From positions 5,917,258 through 5,981,257 of the forward strand of contig NC_049984.1 in NCBI RefSeq assembly GCF_000003815.2: a stretch of 64,000 bases of DNA. Reading direction: 5' to 3'. Source of the DNA: Branchiostoma floridae (lineage: Eukaryota > Chordata > Leptocardii > Amphioxiformes > Branchiostomatidae). Both the position numbers and the translations under genes were made by a program. Below the pieces are notes generated by a model. The model ran no database searches, had not been told where the DNA came from, and was given only the letters and a program-made list of their open reading frames with translations. Below, in pieces: positions 45,890 through 58,800 of this stretch; within the stretch, counting starts at the first letter, position 1, and each line of letters starts with the position of its first letter.

Positions 45890-47630
45890 TGGAAGCGTCA
45901 TTTGATTGAACAGGTGATTCAAAGAAGCAGACATAGAAATCCATTCCTTATCGAGAAAATAATAGGTAGCAGCTGCTCACGAGACCATACCCAGTCACGT
46001 TCAAGTTCATACCTTGCCCGTCTGAATCTTACACATACAAAAGAGCAGCGTCAGTATGATTACTATGAATGGCTACAACTTTGACTAGCCAGGTAAAGAT
46101 AAATGACTGCAAATTTGACGTGCAAGTTACGGAACTAAACAAAAAATCAGTTCATATACGAACAAAGGGCTTAGCTGCAAAGAGTGCGTAATGAAAGACT
46201 GTCAATGATCGACATGTGGAGAGGGTAATCAGGCGATGTCCACTGACACGGAAGTTCATATTGAGTTTATTTGGTACCGGCTACAGGTTCCAAAGAAAGG
46301 CATCCGTAGAATAAAGATAAAGTAACTACAGAGTAAGGTAGGTAACTACAAAGAGCACGTACACTTCAAGGAACACGGATTCTGCTGAGGGCTGGAGGGC
46401 TTCTAGCGGTCAAGCAACAAAGCAGTTGGCCAGGCGGAAGACCTCCGGACTTGAAGTCCAGTGGTTAGCGGACATACCTCTGGAATTCCGAAACTAGAAG
46501 CCACGAGTTCGATTCCGGCTGTGTCGCTCACCCGACATGTACGCTACCGGAAAGGGTTGTAGTCCTCAGTGGCTTAGGATGGGGACGTTAAGTCGTAGTT
46601 CATTGTTCATTGTGCTTGTAGAAAAGAGCAAGAGCTAGGGGAATTTCCCCGGTTCAATAAACCTGTAAATACTCTACATAGCGCCTGTCCTCACTGTCAC
46701 GACCAGTGGAGGACTAGCTCTTCAGTGAGCTAAAACTGGATCGAGATCACTTTCCTTTTTTGTCGAACGATATGCTCATCAGCCATTCAGTTCTTAGCTT
46801 CTCTTTTAATGACCACAAGCACCAAAGTTAAGTGGCAATATGATAAAGTGCTTGAAAAGACCTCATGGACTTGAAGGAGCACAGATTTATGTACACGTGT
46901 CGGTGATCGATGTGCAGAGGGTCCGAAAATATCAGGTGGATGATTGGTCATCAGACTGTCATCAGATTGCGTCGTATAGCAGTTCATACCTTGTCTGTCC
47001 ACTATAACACGAAAGTAAAGTGTCAGTAATAAGCATAAAGTGCTCGGAAAGAGAGTGTGCCCATTAAGGAACATTAAGTTTATGCACACCATCTGGCCAT
47101 GGGCGGATTATTAGCAAGCAAAACATCTGAAGTAGATTCTGTTCATCGAACGACCATATTTAGAAGTTCACAGATTCTCTGTTCAAGGTTGCGCATAGCA
47201 ACGAATATCGTCAGTGTAAGAGAGATAAGTGCTCAAAAAGAGTGCACTTAACGACCAAAGGCTTATGCACATCTACATGTAGATGTTTAGGCGGCTATTA
47301 TATAATTAGCGAGCAATACATCTGGGGTAGATCTGCTCATCAAATCGCCATCTGACCATACTCAGTCATATAACCGAAGTTCTGATTCTCTGTTCACAGA
47401 GTTTTATACATACAATCATATACCGTAGAACAGTGTCCGTATAATAAAGTGCCCCAAAAGAGAGCATGAAACTCCAGGGAACAAGGATTTATGCACGCCT
47501 GTACAGGTGATCGATATAGCAGTTCATATCTTGCCACACGTACTAAAGAAACGCGTCAACATACTAAAAATAAAGTGTCCGAAAAGGACATACGGAACAA
47601 CGATTTATGCACACCTGTCTGATTGCTTAG
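45890..47630. repeat. Degenerate satellite array, units of roughly 115-225 bp
   Basis: A phrase like GGATTTATGCACACCTGT recurs at about 46886, 47079, 47263, 47488 and 47603. It is accompanied by AATAAAGTGCxxxAAAAGAG, TAGCAGTTCATACCTTG and GATTCTCTGTTCA blocks in shifting order. Weaker units extend left to about 45890. The array is interrupted by the SINE at 46453-46724. Confidence 0.65.
46453..46724 (+). mobile_element. tRNA-derived SINE, copy 2
   Basis: A-box-like AGTCCAGTGGTTAGCG, a good B box (GAGTTCGATTCCGGC), then the body GTTCATTGTGCTTGTAGAAA, AGAGCTAGGGG, CGGTTCAATAAACCTGT and the end CACGACCAGTGGAGGAC. Blocks match the copy at 22807-23060 in order. It is not a functional tRNA gene because no acceptor stem pairs. 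Confidence 0.75.
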
Positions 47631-50600
47631 CTTAAACTTAAAGCTGTTTGTAGATTGCCGGCGATAGTTTCACTACTCTTATATGGGAGTGAGGCGTGTG
47701 CTAAGGGAATTGGAGAGGGAAAAGCACACGAGCGAATCCGCAGCTGCCTGATTAAGCTGTAACTGGAGGGTCACTTGCGGCCAGATGTTACACAATGTCA
47801 TGCGTGTGTTGTATAACCTCCAGGGAGAATGTGGGTGGTGTGGGTGACTGTGGAAGCGGGGCTGTGAAAGGTGAACGTTGTTAAGTGCTAGCAGAGGGCA
47901 CGTGGGGCACATTTACACACGTGTAGAGCTAATCACTAGAACTTGAAAAGCAACGTGACCAGAAAGACTTTGATCAACTTAACAGGAAGTTATCTGTCGC
48001 GGCCTTTAACCAGACTTTTTTGTTGTTGTGAATACAGTGAAAAACACTATGGCATTATCATGACCTTCCTACCAAATGAAAAGGGCGACCGATAACTGAA
48101 CATGGTATAAAGTTAGATATGCCGGGTCACAAGTCATTGGATTAATGGGAACACGCGTTGGCACCGTTCCATGATGGCCTTTGGCAAGGGGTATATGCCA
48201 TAGGCATTAGCTTGTTAAGGTGAAGAAAAACAGGTTACCTATACTTTGAGAAGATTCCATTTGAGAGATTTGTGTACTATGACGTTAAAGACTTGGATTC
48301 GGGGTCAAGCCTTTAACATCTTCTCAAGTCTAAACTGCCTAATATGCAAGTTAAATGTAGTCTGAAATCCCCAGCGGTATAACGTGTTATCGCAAAATCC
48401 TCTTCTATGTCTTATTCTTTGCGATAAGGGGTCCCTTGAAACTTCGCATGCATGCAGTCTAGCGCCTTGATTAGATTCGAGGTTGTGAAGTTGTGCGAAG
48501 GTAATTGGAATTCCACAGTTACCACTTCTAGAGGCGGTGACATAAGATGTCGCGCCCTTGTGTCTGCGTCAGCTAGGGACCCGCAACCACCCGAATTACC
48601 TCGTTTCTACCTGAGGATTATTCAAAGGTAAATCAGGTCTTCGCGGGTGCCAATGTCAATCCGTTTTCTCATTTCATGTTTTAACACATTATGTGTAATC
48701 AGCGGGGATCAAAAGTTCCCTGGTGACCTCAGCACCCAACGTTGTGATATGATCATCAATGTTAACAGCCTATTTGACAATGCTAACCCCAGCCTTTTGT
48801 CAAGGTCTTTTCTTCGTACGTTATGTGTAATAATTTCTATATCAAAAGCATCCAAACAGTATTCTTATTCCAACCTTAGCACAAACTCAACCCTTGCTCT
48901 GCTTGACTAATTAGATTTCAGTAAGGCTGAGGATTTAGCCTTTGGCATATCTAAAGAAATTAAAATCTAGAAAGGAATCTGGAGGTACTAGGCCAATTTG
49001 CATTGACGCATGTAGTTGGGACTTAGAATAAGTTATGAATGCCTGCCGTCTCAAGCAAGGCCCGAGGGAAGTATTCTGAACATGAGAATGCATTGTCGGT
49101 CACATCCATCTCCTTCCACCCTCGTACCTCCCCAAGCGAATTCAGGCACCATTTACACATGACTAGAGTGAGGAACCTGGTGCTTAGAGAATTTCCACAA
49201 CTTCTAGCCAGGAAGCGAACCGATGATCTCTCAGATCCTGTGCCCGATGGCTACTGCCAAACAATCGAAGCCGCCAAAAGGAAAAAAAGCTTTGTTCACC
49301 AGGTAAGTAAGGTGCACATTGAGAAAACTATCATCAAACAAGACATCAATACAAAGTAGAAGACGATGGCGTATTTTTTGCCATTAGTAGTACCTGTGTT
49401 ATCTGCAAACCGATGTAATGAATGATTTTATCAGGTTTTGATGAACGACAAAAGCTTGTACATGATTAATATTCTCACCACATGACGATCCATATTTACT
49501 GCAATTAATGTATCAGTTCTACTCATATGCATTGCCACTGCCAGTATACAGCTCCGAGCCCATCAATTACATGCACCAATGATTGCATCTCTTCAGAAGC
49601 GCTTTATTTCACCATAGTGAAAATTAATGGACGAACCAATCTCTGATAACCATGCCCTCTCATTCGCCATCAAATTAAAGCTCTTTCAGAAGGAAACATA
49701 GTCAATTATAGAAGCATAGAACTAAATACGGATTTTCTAAACGATGTGGCGGTGCGTAAGATGGGACGTATTAAAGTAGCCCTAGTTTCTCGCTGGTTCA
49801 GAAATCCATTTAGACAACTACAAATCATCTGCACTGCTGTGAAACAAGATCAAGCATTCCAGGCATCCACTTCTTTGGAAGTGACTGTCATCGAATGACG
49901 AATGCGGTACCGTAGAGATAGGAAACGTCTAGAGAATATTAAAGTTTTGTTTGACTCGTAACGTCTTTTGGTTGATGATGAAATTCGAAGTAAATTGACA
50001 AAGGACAAAGCGGGCATGATAGCAATATCACCTTTCATCTATATCAAATTGGTAAGACACCCAACATGCACTGATAATTGCATGCAATTCTCGGTTGTAT
50101 AAAGAATGGAAGGAAGTCTGATTGGACTAGTTTGAAACTTTATCAATTTTTTTCCTGGCCTAATCGACAAACCTTCCCAACTGTTCTGGTTCTGTGTATC
50201 TCTTTTACTCCCACCCCATAGAGGGCACTAAGCTCGAACAAGGCTCCTTATTATGTACTGTCGAGCTATATGATTCACGGATAACATAAACACACATGGC
50301 AGATATTCAGTCATTGTTAATAAATGTAGAACATGAAATCATTCTTTCCAATTAAACTGCATATATAACAACCGATTTCTCCGAATTCACAATCATCAAT
50401 TTTCAGAATCTCTCACTGTTTGTAGTGATCATCCGTCATGTTACTGAATGAGGCATCGTTTGACGTTGTAAGCTACTATGTAAGACACCATCCGAGTCAA
50501 ATTAGTTGTAGTAGTTGTTGCTTTGAAAAATGAACATACTCAACGTGCCTGAGCCAGGAAAGTATAGAAATAAAAGGCAGAACAACATGTAAGGCGAGAT

Positions 50601-52430
50601 CATCCATAACATCCGGTGATGACTTCCTTGAGACGCTTTACGCGCCTACGGGAGTTACCCTTTGTGGATGCAGAGGGCCATGTGGATTGTTTTTGTAAGG
50701 ATGATAAGCACTCCCTCTCGGCTGTGGAACAATGATAAACACAGTGTTTAGAATGCCTCATTCATGTTGTTCAATAGTAGACCAGATCCTGTACTGCCTA
50801 CAAAGCATGAATAAAGAAGCAACAGGCATTTTCTCCTCCAAAAACACACCAAAAGCTGAGAGTGATGCAGACTTTATCCAGGACATGATGCGATGGGTTG
50901 GGAAACTGACAAACACGGAGAAGTAGAGAGAAAGCATGAAAGTAGTCTTTCGGAACATAAAACAGATGAAAGCTTTCTGTTAAAGTTATGTTTGCTATTT
51001 GTATGTTGTTTAAAAGCTGAGCCTAAGGTTTCAGCCACCGTAGTTTAATACATGTGAGGCGTGACTGAGATATGCCAGTTATTAGAGCCTTGATGAGTTA
51101 TGTTCCTTCTTATTCTCGCATCTATTTGTCGTATCAGAGAAAATTCTGGTACCCTAACTGTGGTCACATATGCCTAAATATTCCTATATAAAGAAAGGAG
51201 TCTGAATGTTGGATAGAAACGCCTGTGAAGCGAAAAATATATCCTTACATTTAGAATCTCTTCTGGTAATACCTTCACCCAGTCCAAGCTACTAGCAGCT
51301 CTAATGTTCTATAATGATGCTCAAAGGGAAGTACCATATGCATCCACAAATGGAAACACACATTGAAAGGATAGACATGTACGCCTAAGCCATACATTCA
51401 AATGTACAGTAGCTAGGCTATCCACTCCATAATAGCCAGGAAATTCCGTAGCAATATAAAAGTGTATAGCCAATAGCTTTTACCACCACTTTGCCCGAGA
51501 AACCAAGCTGCTGAAATAATGGGTGCCCATGTACAGAGTTACGGAAAGGACGAGAGTTCAAGGCTGCTAAGTGGGACGGAGTATTCAAGTGTAATCCAGA
51601 TGCTTACGCTCTAATTCCTCTTTAAACATTCGAAGTGGACGAACCAATTTTGCGAGGGCCATTGACGTCATGTTTTGCAGGGGGAAATTGCCCCATTGAC
51701 CGACAAATAAATCTCAGTAATTCAGCACGTCGTCTAGCTGGGCAGTGGATAAATGTTTCCTGTCTACTTTATTGCTTGATGTCTGTCTTGTCAAAATTGT
51801 GTACATGGGTCTCTAAACGTTTCCCAAATTAGTTCCGTGCAAATGACCATCATTTAGATATACTATTCCCAATGGTTTACCATGGTGTGAGTGATATTTG
51901 AGTAGAAAAATTTCGTTGATAGAGGTATCCGTACCTATAGGAATCTACTTAGGATGAGAAACTTTTCAATTTTGTCTATACTCTAGGACTCCTCAAGTGA
52001 TGCTAATGCACGTGTTACCCCGGAACAGTGACAGTTTTCTGTGAAACGATTCCATAACGTGGCAACGACGAATATGAGAAGTCATTTGCATGGTCAGTAA
52101 TGATCATGTTTAGACTGAAAGGCATGGATCTCTAATAAAGTACAATTTGTAGCTCCACGATCGCTGGTAATAAGAGTAATAGTTTGGCGAAACTTTGATA
52201 CTTCCTGATGGGACATGCATGGCCTTTCGCTCAGCACACTCCAAAAATAGAATTTAAACACCGGATCTTACAGCTGCATGTAATTGTTGTTGCACTTTTC
52301 CTTAACCTGAAAGACTGAGATTATCGAAGGTAGGAGTTGTCATTTCCGACGAGCATGCCAATGAGTCTCGTGAAGAGGAAGTTTTCAGAGACCAGGAGGA
52401 AGGAAATAATCTCGCTCACCCCAAGGCTAT
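47631..52430. other. Intergenic DNA without supported genes
   Basis: Open frames such as 49039-49359 (106 residues) show no known domain, signal peptide or credible splice partner. No clear repeat structure was seen beyond general AT-richness. Confidence 0.4.
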
Positions 52431-52443
52431 GGAGGATAGGGAA

Positions 52444-52512
52444 TGATGGAGGAAGAGAGTCATGGCCATCCGTGCAACCAGCACCCCCGGATTATGATGA
52501 TTCATAATAAGA
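52444..52512 (+). mobile_element. 3' tail of a non-LTR retrotransposon (KRVMAIRATSTPG family), copy 1
   Basis: The stretch reads in one frame RKRVMAIRATSTPG followed by a stop and a short GATGATT tail. The same DNA block recurs nearly identically at 62604-62668 with a longer (GAT)n tail. Only the end of the element is present. Confidence 0.6.
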
Positions 52513-52527
52513 AACTATCTGAAAAAA

Positions 52528-52549
52528 CAACAACAACAACAACAACAAG
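52528..52549. repeat. (CAA)n microsatellite
   Basis: About seven CAA units. Confidence 0.9.
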
Positions 52550-53049
52550 CAGCATTGTACTAAAACGATCGTGTTTACAACCGGAAACCTTGTCTGGTGT
52601 GGCTCGGGGCGCAGTTTCTACGTGCACGGTGCGGAGCTAAAATAAATCAGCTCATCTGTGCGACTGTTCTGGAAAACACGAAGTGACGCCTCATCATCTC
52701 TGTCCGCCAGGAGCCTTGCTGTAGACATACTAACGAGTCTACAGCAACGATTGTGGGCATTCTAACATTAACGACTTGTCTCTTTTAAACGTGGTAAGTG
52801 GTGAGCTACCAGATAACCTAATGATTTACCGATGGGACGGACGTCCGTTTTCATCGTTCAAGCAAATAAGACCATTGTTAGTCCCACTGCTAATTTCCGA
52901 TACGTCCTGCAGTGGATCAGATCAATACGCTGATGATAATGGACTGTAGCCGCTCGGGGTAGTCGTGTAAATGCCATTACAGGTTCTGGCTTATCAGGCA
53001 ACAAATGAGGTCATTCAAGTCAACTTTTCCTGCGTAGCATCCCGCGGCG

Positions 53050-53215
53050 CTAAAGCTTCCATAAATACTGCTTCACTGGAACCGGATTCTAAAAGAAAAG
53101 TTGGTCGTCCTCATCTAACAATAAGCTACCTCGACAAAGCTGTACAGATGAGACAAACTTTCTAAGAGACGACCAGATGAAAGAATGATATCAGAGTACT
53201 GATAGGAACTTTGTT
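53050..53215 (+). mobile_element. Remnant of a LINE C-terminal segment
   Basis: Reads DSKRKVGRPHLTISYLDKAV before a stop, then a further decayed frame. The KRxxGRPxxxYLD pattern is similar to the basic C-terminal tail at 18130-18450. Weak evidence from a short match. Confidence 0.35.
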
Positions 53216-53249
53216 AAGTACCCACCTATCATAGAAGATTGTACCCAAT

Positions 53250-53400
53250 TTGGAAGGTGCTGAAGCTAGATTACTGTAATGATAACAGTGGAGGCTTAAT
53301 CTCTTTTGGCACTTGATAGTAACACTTTCCTTTTTTTATTGGGGACAGTGCCAAACGTAGCAACGAACCTGTAGAAAGGTTACTTTACTGGCAATATGTC
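53250..53400. repeat. Dispersed repeat C, degraded copy
   Basis: Shares the ordered blocks GATAAC-xx-GGxxCTTAAT, CTTT-CxTTxTTATT and GTGCCA with the copies at 53536 and 55660. Confidence 0.4.
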
Positions 53401-53535
53401 AGAAGAAGAGTTGGTCGTGGTTTTTAACTATTAAGAAGCTTATTGAAGCAGAGACAAAGTTGATCAAACACCAGATAGAAAGATGGAACGAATGGATGAA
53501 TGACAGTCTGGTAGTATTGGAGCAGGAGCTTGTTA

Positions 53536-53745
53536 ATGCTTGAAGCTCGATGTACTCGAAGAAAAATGATGACGATAGGTAGGCCTACTGACTTGTAAGG
53601 ATAACACTTGGCGCTTAATTTCCGGCTTTTGGCTTCAACAACAGCACCTTACTATTATTGAAACTGTGCCACTTTATCTTGTCAAAAGTTAATTTAAAAA
53701 GCGGCAGTCTGCCAGTAGTTTGATTACAACCATAATTGTGCACCC
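53536..53745. repeat. Dispersed repeat C, left copy flanking the reverse transcriptase fragment
   Basis: Shares GAAGAAAAATGA, TGACTTGTAAGGATAACA, TTAATTTCC, TTGAAACxGTGCCACTTTAT and TTTAAAA with 55660-55860 in the same orientation, about 2.12 kb apart. Confidence 0.7.
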
Positions 53746-53953
53746 TGATTTAATGTATGATATTCAGGTAATAGTAGAGAATACCACACTAGCATATGAC
53801 CTCGTAAACCGGGAAGAAACGGGAATAACCTTTATAATCACAACGGGCATAGAAAGACCGGTACCAGGGACCCCAGGGGCCAAAACCTTTTTTTTCCAAG
53901 GCTTTTGACTATTTGCGACACTCTTTGCTCTAGCACCGTAGAATACTATCGTT

Positions 53954-53971
53954 GGGGGGGGGGGGGGGGCT
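53954..53971. repeat. Poly-G tract
   Basis: Eighteen consecutive G residues or nearly so; a possible quadruplex former and assembly trouble spot just upstream of the reverse transcriptase fragment. Confidence 0.85.
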
Positions 53972-55075
53972 GGATACAGAACTTCCTGACTGACCGCCAG
54001 CAGGCAGTAGTGGTAGAAGGCAAATCTCTAGTTTAATCCCTGTACAGTTTGGTGTCCCTTAAGGGTCCGTGATTGGCCCTAGTTTGTTCTTGTTCTACAT
54101 CAACGATCTGCCCTCAAGTCTGTCCTCGATCACCCGCTTGTTTGCTGACGACACCATGGCCCACAGGACTGTCTGTTCCACTCTGGACCAGTAAGCGCTA
54201 TACAGGGCGACCTAGATCGACTTGCAGAGTGGGAAGACAAATGGATGATGCAGTTTCACCCTGACAAATATCCAACACTGCACATCAGCAGGAAGAGGAA
54301 AACGCTGAACTCGTAGCAACACCGCCATGGTCACTCTCAGCTCTGTACAACAGGCGAAGAATCTAGGTGTCACAATTACTTCAAACCTAACCTGGAACTC
54401 ACATATTCCTAACATAGTCAACAAAGCTAATAAAGAACGGTTTTTTTTAAAGACGTAAAGTGAAAGTGAGATCAAAGACAAACAAAGCTGGCCTACAATG
54501 CCCTAGTACGGCCAATTCTTGAATTTGACTGGTCAGTATGAGACCTCTACACAACCTGAGATATTAACTTAATCGAAGGAGTACAGCGAAGGGCAGCGCA
54601 CTGGACGTCGCATCGTTACAGATGCACTTCAAGTGTGAGCGACATGCTGGCGGAACTTGGACCCTACTTCACGAGAGGAACAGAAGAGCAAGATCATATT
54701 TTACAAGTCTCTTAAAGGGTTACTTTTTATGGACTCAAGGTGCAACCCTACCGCCAGTGAGCCCAGGAGTACCAGACATACACACCCAGCTTGCTTCCAG
54801 ACAACATAATACTGACTTTCTTTCCCAGAACGGTTAAAGAGTGGAACAGCCTGCTAGCACAGGTGGCTCTCAGTCCCACTATTGCCAACCTCCAAGTTTC
54901 CTCCGCACCCATCCCTCCCTCCCAGTCACAACATTCCATTTTTGTCCGAACCCAATCTTGAAGTCATAAATAGCTTCCTTCTCTCAATATTGACCATGGT
55001 GAAATCCTAATCGATGGGGGATATCAGCCCTAAAGCGTCGATTATAGCTATAGTATATATATATTATATATATAT
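53960..55075 (+). mobile_element. CR1-like non-LTR reverse transcriptase fragment (decayed)
   Basis: Motifs in order: NFLTDRQQAVVVEG, then GSVIGPSLFLFYINDLPSSL, then the catalytic FADDT at 54141-54155, later AEWEDKWMMQFHPDK, LGVTITSNLTWNSHI and near the end VKEWNSLLAQVALSPTIANL. Frameshifts and stops divide these. The order is that of CR1-type reverse transcriptases from palm to the C terminus. It ends in AT-rich (TA)n sequence near 55050. It is non-functional. Confidence 0.85.
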
Positions 55076-55110
55076 ACCTTGACTGTGTATATATATATAT
55101 ATATATACTC
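55050..55110. repeat. (TA)n microsatellite stretches
   Basis: Two TA runs separated by CCTTGACTGTG, at the 3' end of the reverse transcriptase fragment. Confidence 0.9.
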
Positions 55111-55129
55111 TCCCTTTATAGGGAGCATA

Positions 55130-55573
55130 CTCTTCAATAGGGATGGATACCGGTACAGAAAATTCAGGTCCAGGTCCGGTTCAGGTCCAAAGGATCAGGT
55201 CCAGGTCCGGACTTGAACCTGGACCTGATTCAGTATGACTCATACCAATGTTCCATTTCACTACAAAGAAATATGTTTGGTGGAGTATTAGACTTAAACT
55301 GGCGTTTTGCAATCCTACAACGATAACTGCACCTGTGCGATTGGCTGTAAAACTTGGTAGAAATTAATATAAACTCTACTTCATTCCTGTTATTTTCTTC
55401 CACCTCCAAGCCCCAAAACGTGTGAATGCCTGATGAAATAATCTGTTAATTTTCTAATCGGTCCATTATCCGGTCCAACTAATCTTTTCAAGTCCGGTTT
55501 TTCTGCACCGGTCCAATAAGGAAAAACGGTTTTGTACCGGTACGCTGTACCGATACCCAGTCCTACTCTTCAA
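55130..55573. mobile_element. hAT-type MITE with 8-bp target duplication
   Basis: The element (55138-55565) starts TAGGGATGGATACCGGTACA and ends TGTACCGATACCCAGTCCTA, its imperfect complement. CTCTTCAA flanks both sides (55130-55137 and 55566-55573). An 8-bp duplication and TAGGGxTGGxTAxCGGTACA ends are characteristic of hAT elements. The interior has tandem AGGTCCAGGTCCGG motifs and no transposase. Confidence 0.9.
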
Positions 55574-55659
55574 CATGCTGAAGGCGGCTGGCTTAACCAA
55601 AAGATGAAGTAGAAAGCCTGAATGCCATAGAAGTAGTATTAGAGTCGAAACTTTCTTAG

Positions 55660-55860
55660 ATCTTTAAACTTGATCTACCTAAGGAAGAAAAATGAAGATG
55701 ATGGTTAGGTCTCCTGACTTGTAAGGATAACATTGGACACCTAATTTCCTGGGTTGAGCTTTAACAATAGTGCACTTCTCTTTGATTGAAACCGTGCCAC
55801 TTTATCATTTGAAAAGAGGATTTAAAAGAAGGTAGTTTGCCAGAACTACAACTACGAACC
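55660..55860. repeat. Dispersed repeat C, right copy
   Basis: Direct repeat partner of 53536-53745, with the same block order (TGACTTGTAAGGATAACA, TGAAACxGTGCCACTTTATC). Confidence 0.7.
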
Positions 55861-58800
55861 CAATCGGAGACCAAACGAATTTGACAAGACATACTTAGAG
55901 GGCAGCAACGAATGCCAACCTTACCCATTACCTTGTGTAAACCCAAGAAAACGGAAATGGTCTTTGGTCAGAAATGGAAGATGTTTCCGGTGCTATTGGC
56001 AAAGTACCTCTTCTTAGGATAATTCAGGGAAGGCAATCGTTAAGGCGGTCTTCCACATCTTAGCTGGAACAGAGAGCAACCTAAAAATGCTGCAACGGTC
56101 AAGCAACCTGGAAAAAGAATCACGAACTCGTTTACAATGGAAGTACCAGCTCACACATAATCTATTCCATACACAATAGAACCAACAAGTATGATGCACA
56201 CACAACTGATGACATGTTGACAGCGTTAGAGATCATTCTCATGGTGATATCTCCTGGAGTTTATAAGTATGCTAATGAGAATCAACTATCAAGGGGGGAT
56301 ATTCGAGAGTTTCACGAAAACACTGGAGTAGCAGTTCAGAAGGTATTTGCCTATGTGTTGTATCATCTAGTAGTTCAGCGCACCTCCACAGACTAAGAAG
56401 CAACAGATGCTCAATCTGTCATTGTGGTAAATCAGCTTAAACGATGACAGGGCGGCATCTAGCGGTCCGTATTAAGAAGGCAGTAGTGTGCTATGAAATG
56501 AAAGAAAAAGATTGTGAAGCGTCACTCTTCTGTCTGCGTCAGAATAACAGCGGTTGTGTCGCTCAGACGGCAAACACGATGCTGGAAATGCTTCTTTCCC
56601 ATGACAAAACTTAAATCAGTAGTCGTGCATTGACCAAGGAAAATTTCCAGGGTGTGATATGAACGTGTAAGAGCTGCGTCTGTCTTCACTGCCATTGAAA
56701 GTGTAAGAAAGGCTATTCAATGAGTTTAACCGGATCAAAATGCTAGACGTAAGTATTTTATCTCGGATGGTCATCTGGCAATATCGCATATTCATAAGCA
56801 TGCTAATAAGAATGGATTAAGGGAAGAAGTTCGCCCCCAACTTTCGCAATGAAAGTTTGGTAGTTCAAAGTACACGAATGCAATAGTTGTGGCTGAAGCA
56901 TTCACGGACGGAAGGGTGCCATATACAAAGCATTCACCATACGCATAGCTTAGCTGAATAAACCCCATCTGTGCATGGGCAGAGTCCCCGAAGCCTGGGT
57001 TTCCGAAAGGCTGGGCCGTTGTTGGAATAATCCTGGCTATAACACACTGGTTGAGCTGGATGTTACTCCATAGCAAACAAAAACAGATATGAAATTTTGT
57101 CTTTGCTTCAATACCCTGAGCAATCCTAGGAATGTACATTCAGAAGACTTACTTGAGCAGCTTTGTCGAGACCGTGCTGTTATATGATTCATTCATAAAG
57201 TAGGATAAGACAACCTAAATTGGCTTTAAATCAGCTTGATTGCCGGTAAACCAGACCAGTATGAGCATGCACTAGATTCAAAGCCTGTACCAGCCTAACG
57301 TCACATGTGGGTAGAATTGAACAAATTGTCTGATTGGAAAGCCATGATATACAGGTTTACGGGTCATTGCCAGTATCTAAAGACTATAAAATATCACATA
57401 AACTTATTATTATTCTTAGTGATCTTCATTTGCTAGCACACCTGGGTATACCATGAGGAGAGTCATACAGTCATGCACCGAATCATTGAAGGCCGAACAA
57501 ATGTGGGAGGGGGGCATTGCTAGCTGGTCGACCTTATCATTCCACATTGCAAAAAAGATAGACCCTAAAGAAAATGATAATATACCTCTGTGCTAATATA
57601 AGACAGCAACCATACGATATACGCATCATCACAAGCCTAAACAGAACGGTTCACGAGATAGTTGTGGACATACAAAGACGAACACAGCCATGCCAGCACA
57701 TAACCTCTCCCCTCAGCGTTCGCAGCTGCAGCTTCACAGGTGCAGAATTTCAAGGGCAACCAAACTTTCAGTTTGTATTCATCCGCTGAATCATCCAGTG
57801 ACCATCAAAGTTATAAAATGACACGCAAAAATAGAACGTCACCCCTCTAGTATTTAAGGTAAAGATTTAATCTATCAGAGGTTTATTTTTCAGCTTTCAA
57901 TCTCCAACATTGTCATTTGCTAGGATTAGGCACTATTTTTGTCGGCCCAAGAATACAGTGAAACAACATACAGAAGACGTTCACGGAAGATATCAGTCCA
58001 TGCATGGGGATGGGGTTACACATGATAAGCCTAGATGGATATCATGAGGCACTGCAACTTTGTAATATACTGCTAATTGTAGTTAAAAGGCTGCTACTCG
58101 TGTCCTTAGCAACCTTTATAATAATTATTATTATCATTGCATTATGCCAGAAGACCACCCTCAGGTCATGGTTTGTTACTCTCTTTAATGTTTGCTGATC
58201 ATCTTAAAGCGTGAATCCGAAAATACATTACCACACTGTAGGTGCGACCTGACCATAGTCCCAAAGAGAAGTGGCATAGCTCCGTCATCTATGTTTGAAA
58301 ATGTTGTCTTGACCAGACAGCCACCTTTTCTTCTCCTAAACTCCGCCAGAGGGCTCTCGTAGAACATTACCGTTTTCAAGAATGCAGTTTGCAATTGTTT
58401 GGGTTCGTAGAGATGTAGTTTTGTGGATGACCGGTCTAAAAAATTTCTAGATTTTGGGATTAGAATAGTTTTTCTTGGCAATAGATTTGTCCTGTATTTA
58501 CAAATCTCTCCTGAACATACTGTTATCGTATTTTTGGCTGGTAGATGGCGTTGAAATTTGAAATTACAGATATGGCTTGTTTTATGATGAATTATCCCTA
58601 TTTTTGCTTGTTCAGCCTAACTATTGTGTTGTGATAAACACGGTGCGTTTGTAATCAAGTCGTACCATAAAGTTCCCTGGATACCCAGGCCACACTAATA
58701 GACATGCAATCGCAGAAAAACTGTTCGCATGTTCAATCTTTTTTCTCTAGATAGATGTACGTGTATTGAATTGTTCTGCAAGTTCATTCTAGTGACTCTG

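Noticed and set aside
53536-55860. LTR retrotransposon interpretation of the direct repeats
   Set aside because: The enclosed reverse transcriptase is CR1-like (FADDT, FYINDLP, C-terminal WNSL), not LTR-type. No primer binding site, polypurine tract or TG...CA ends were seen.
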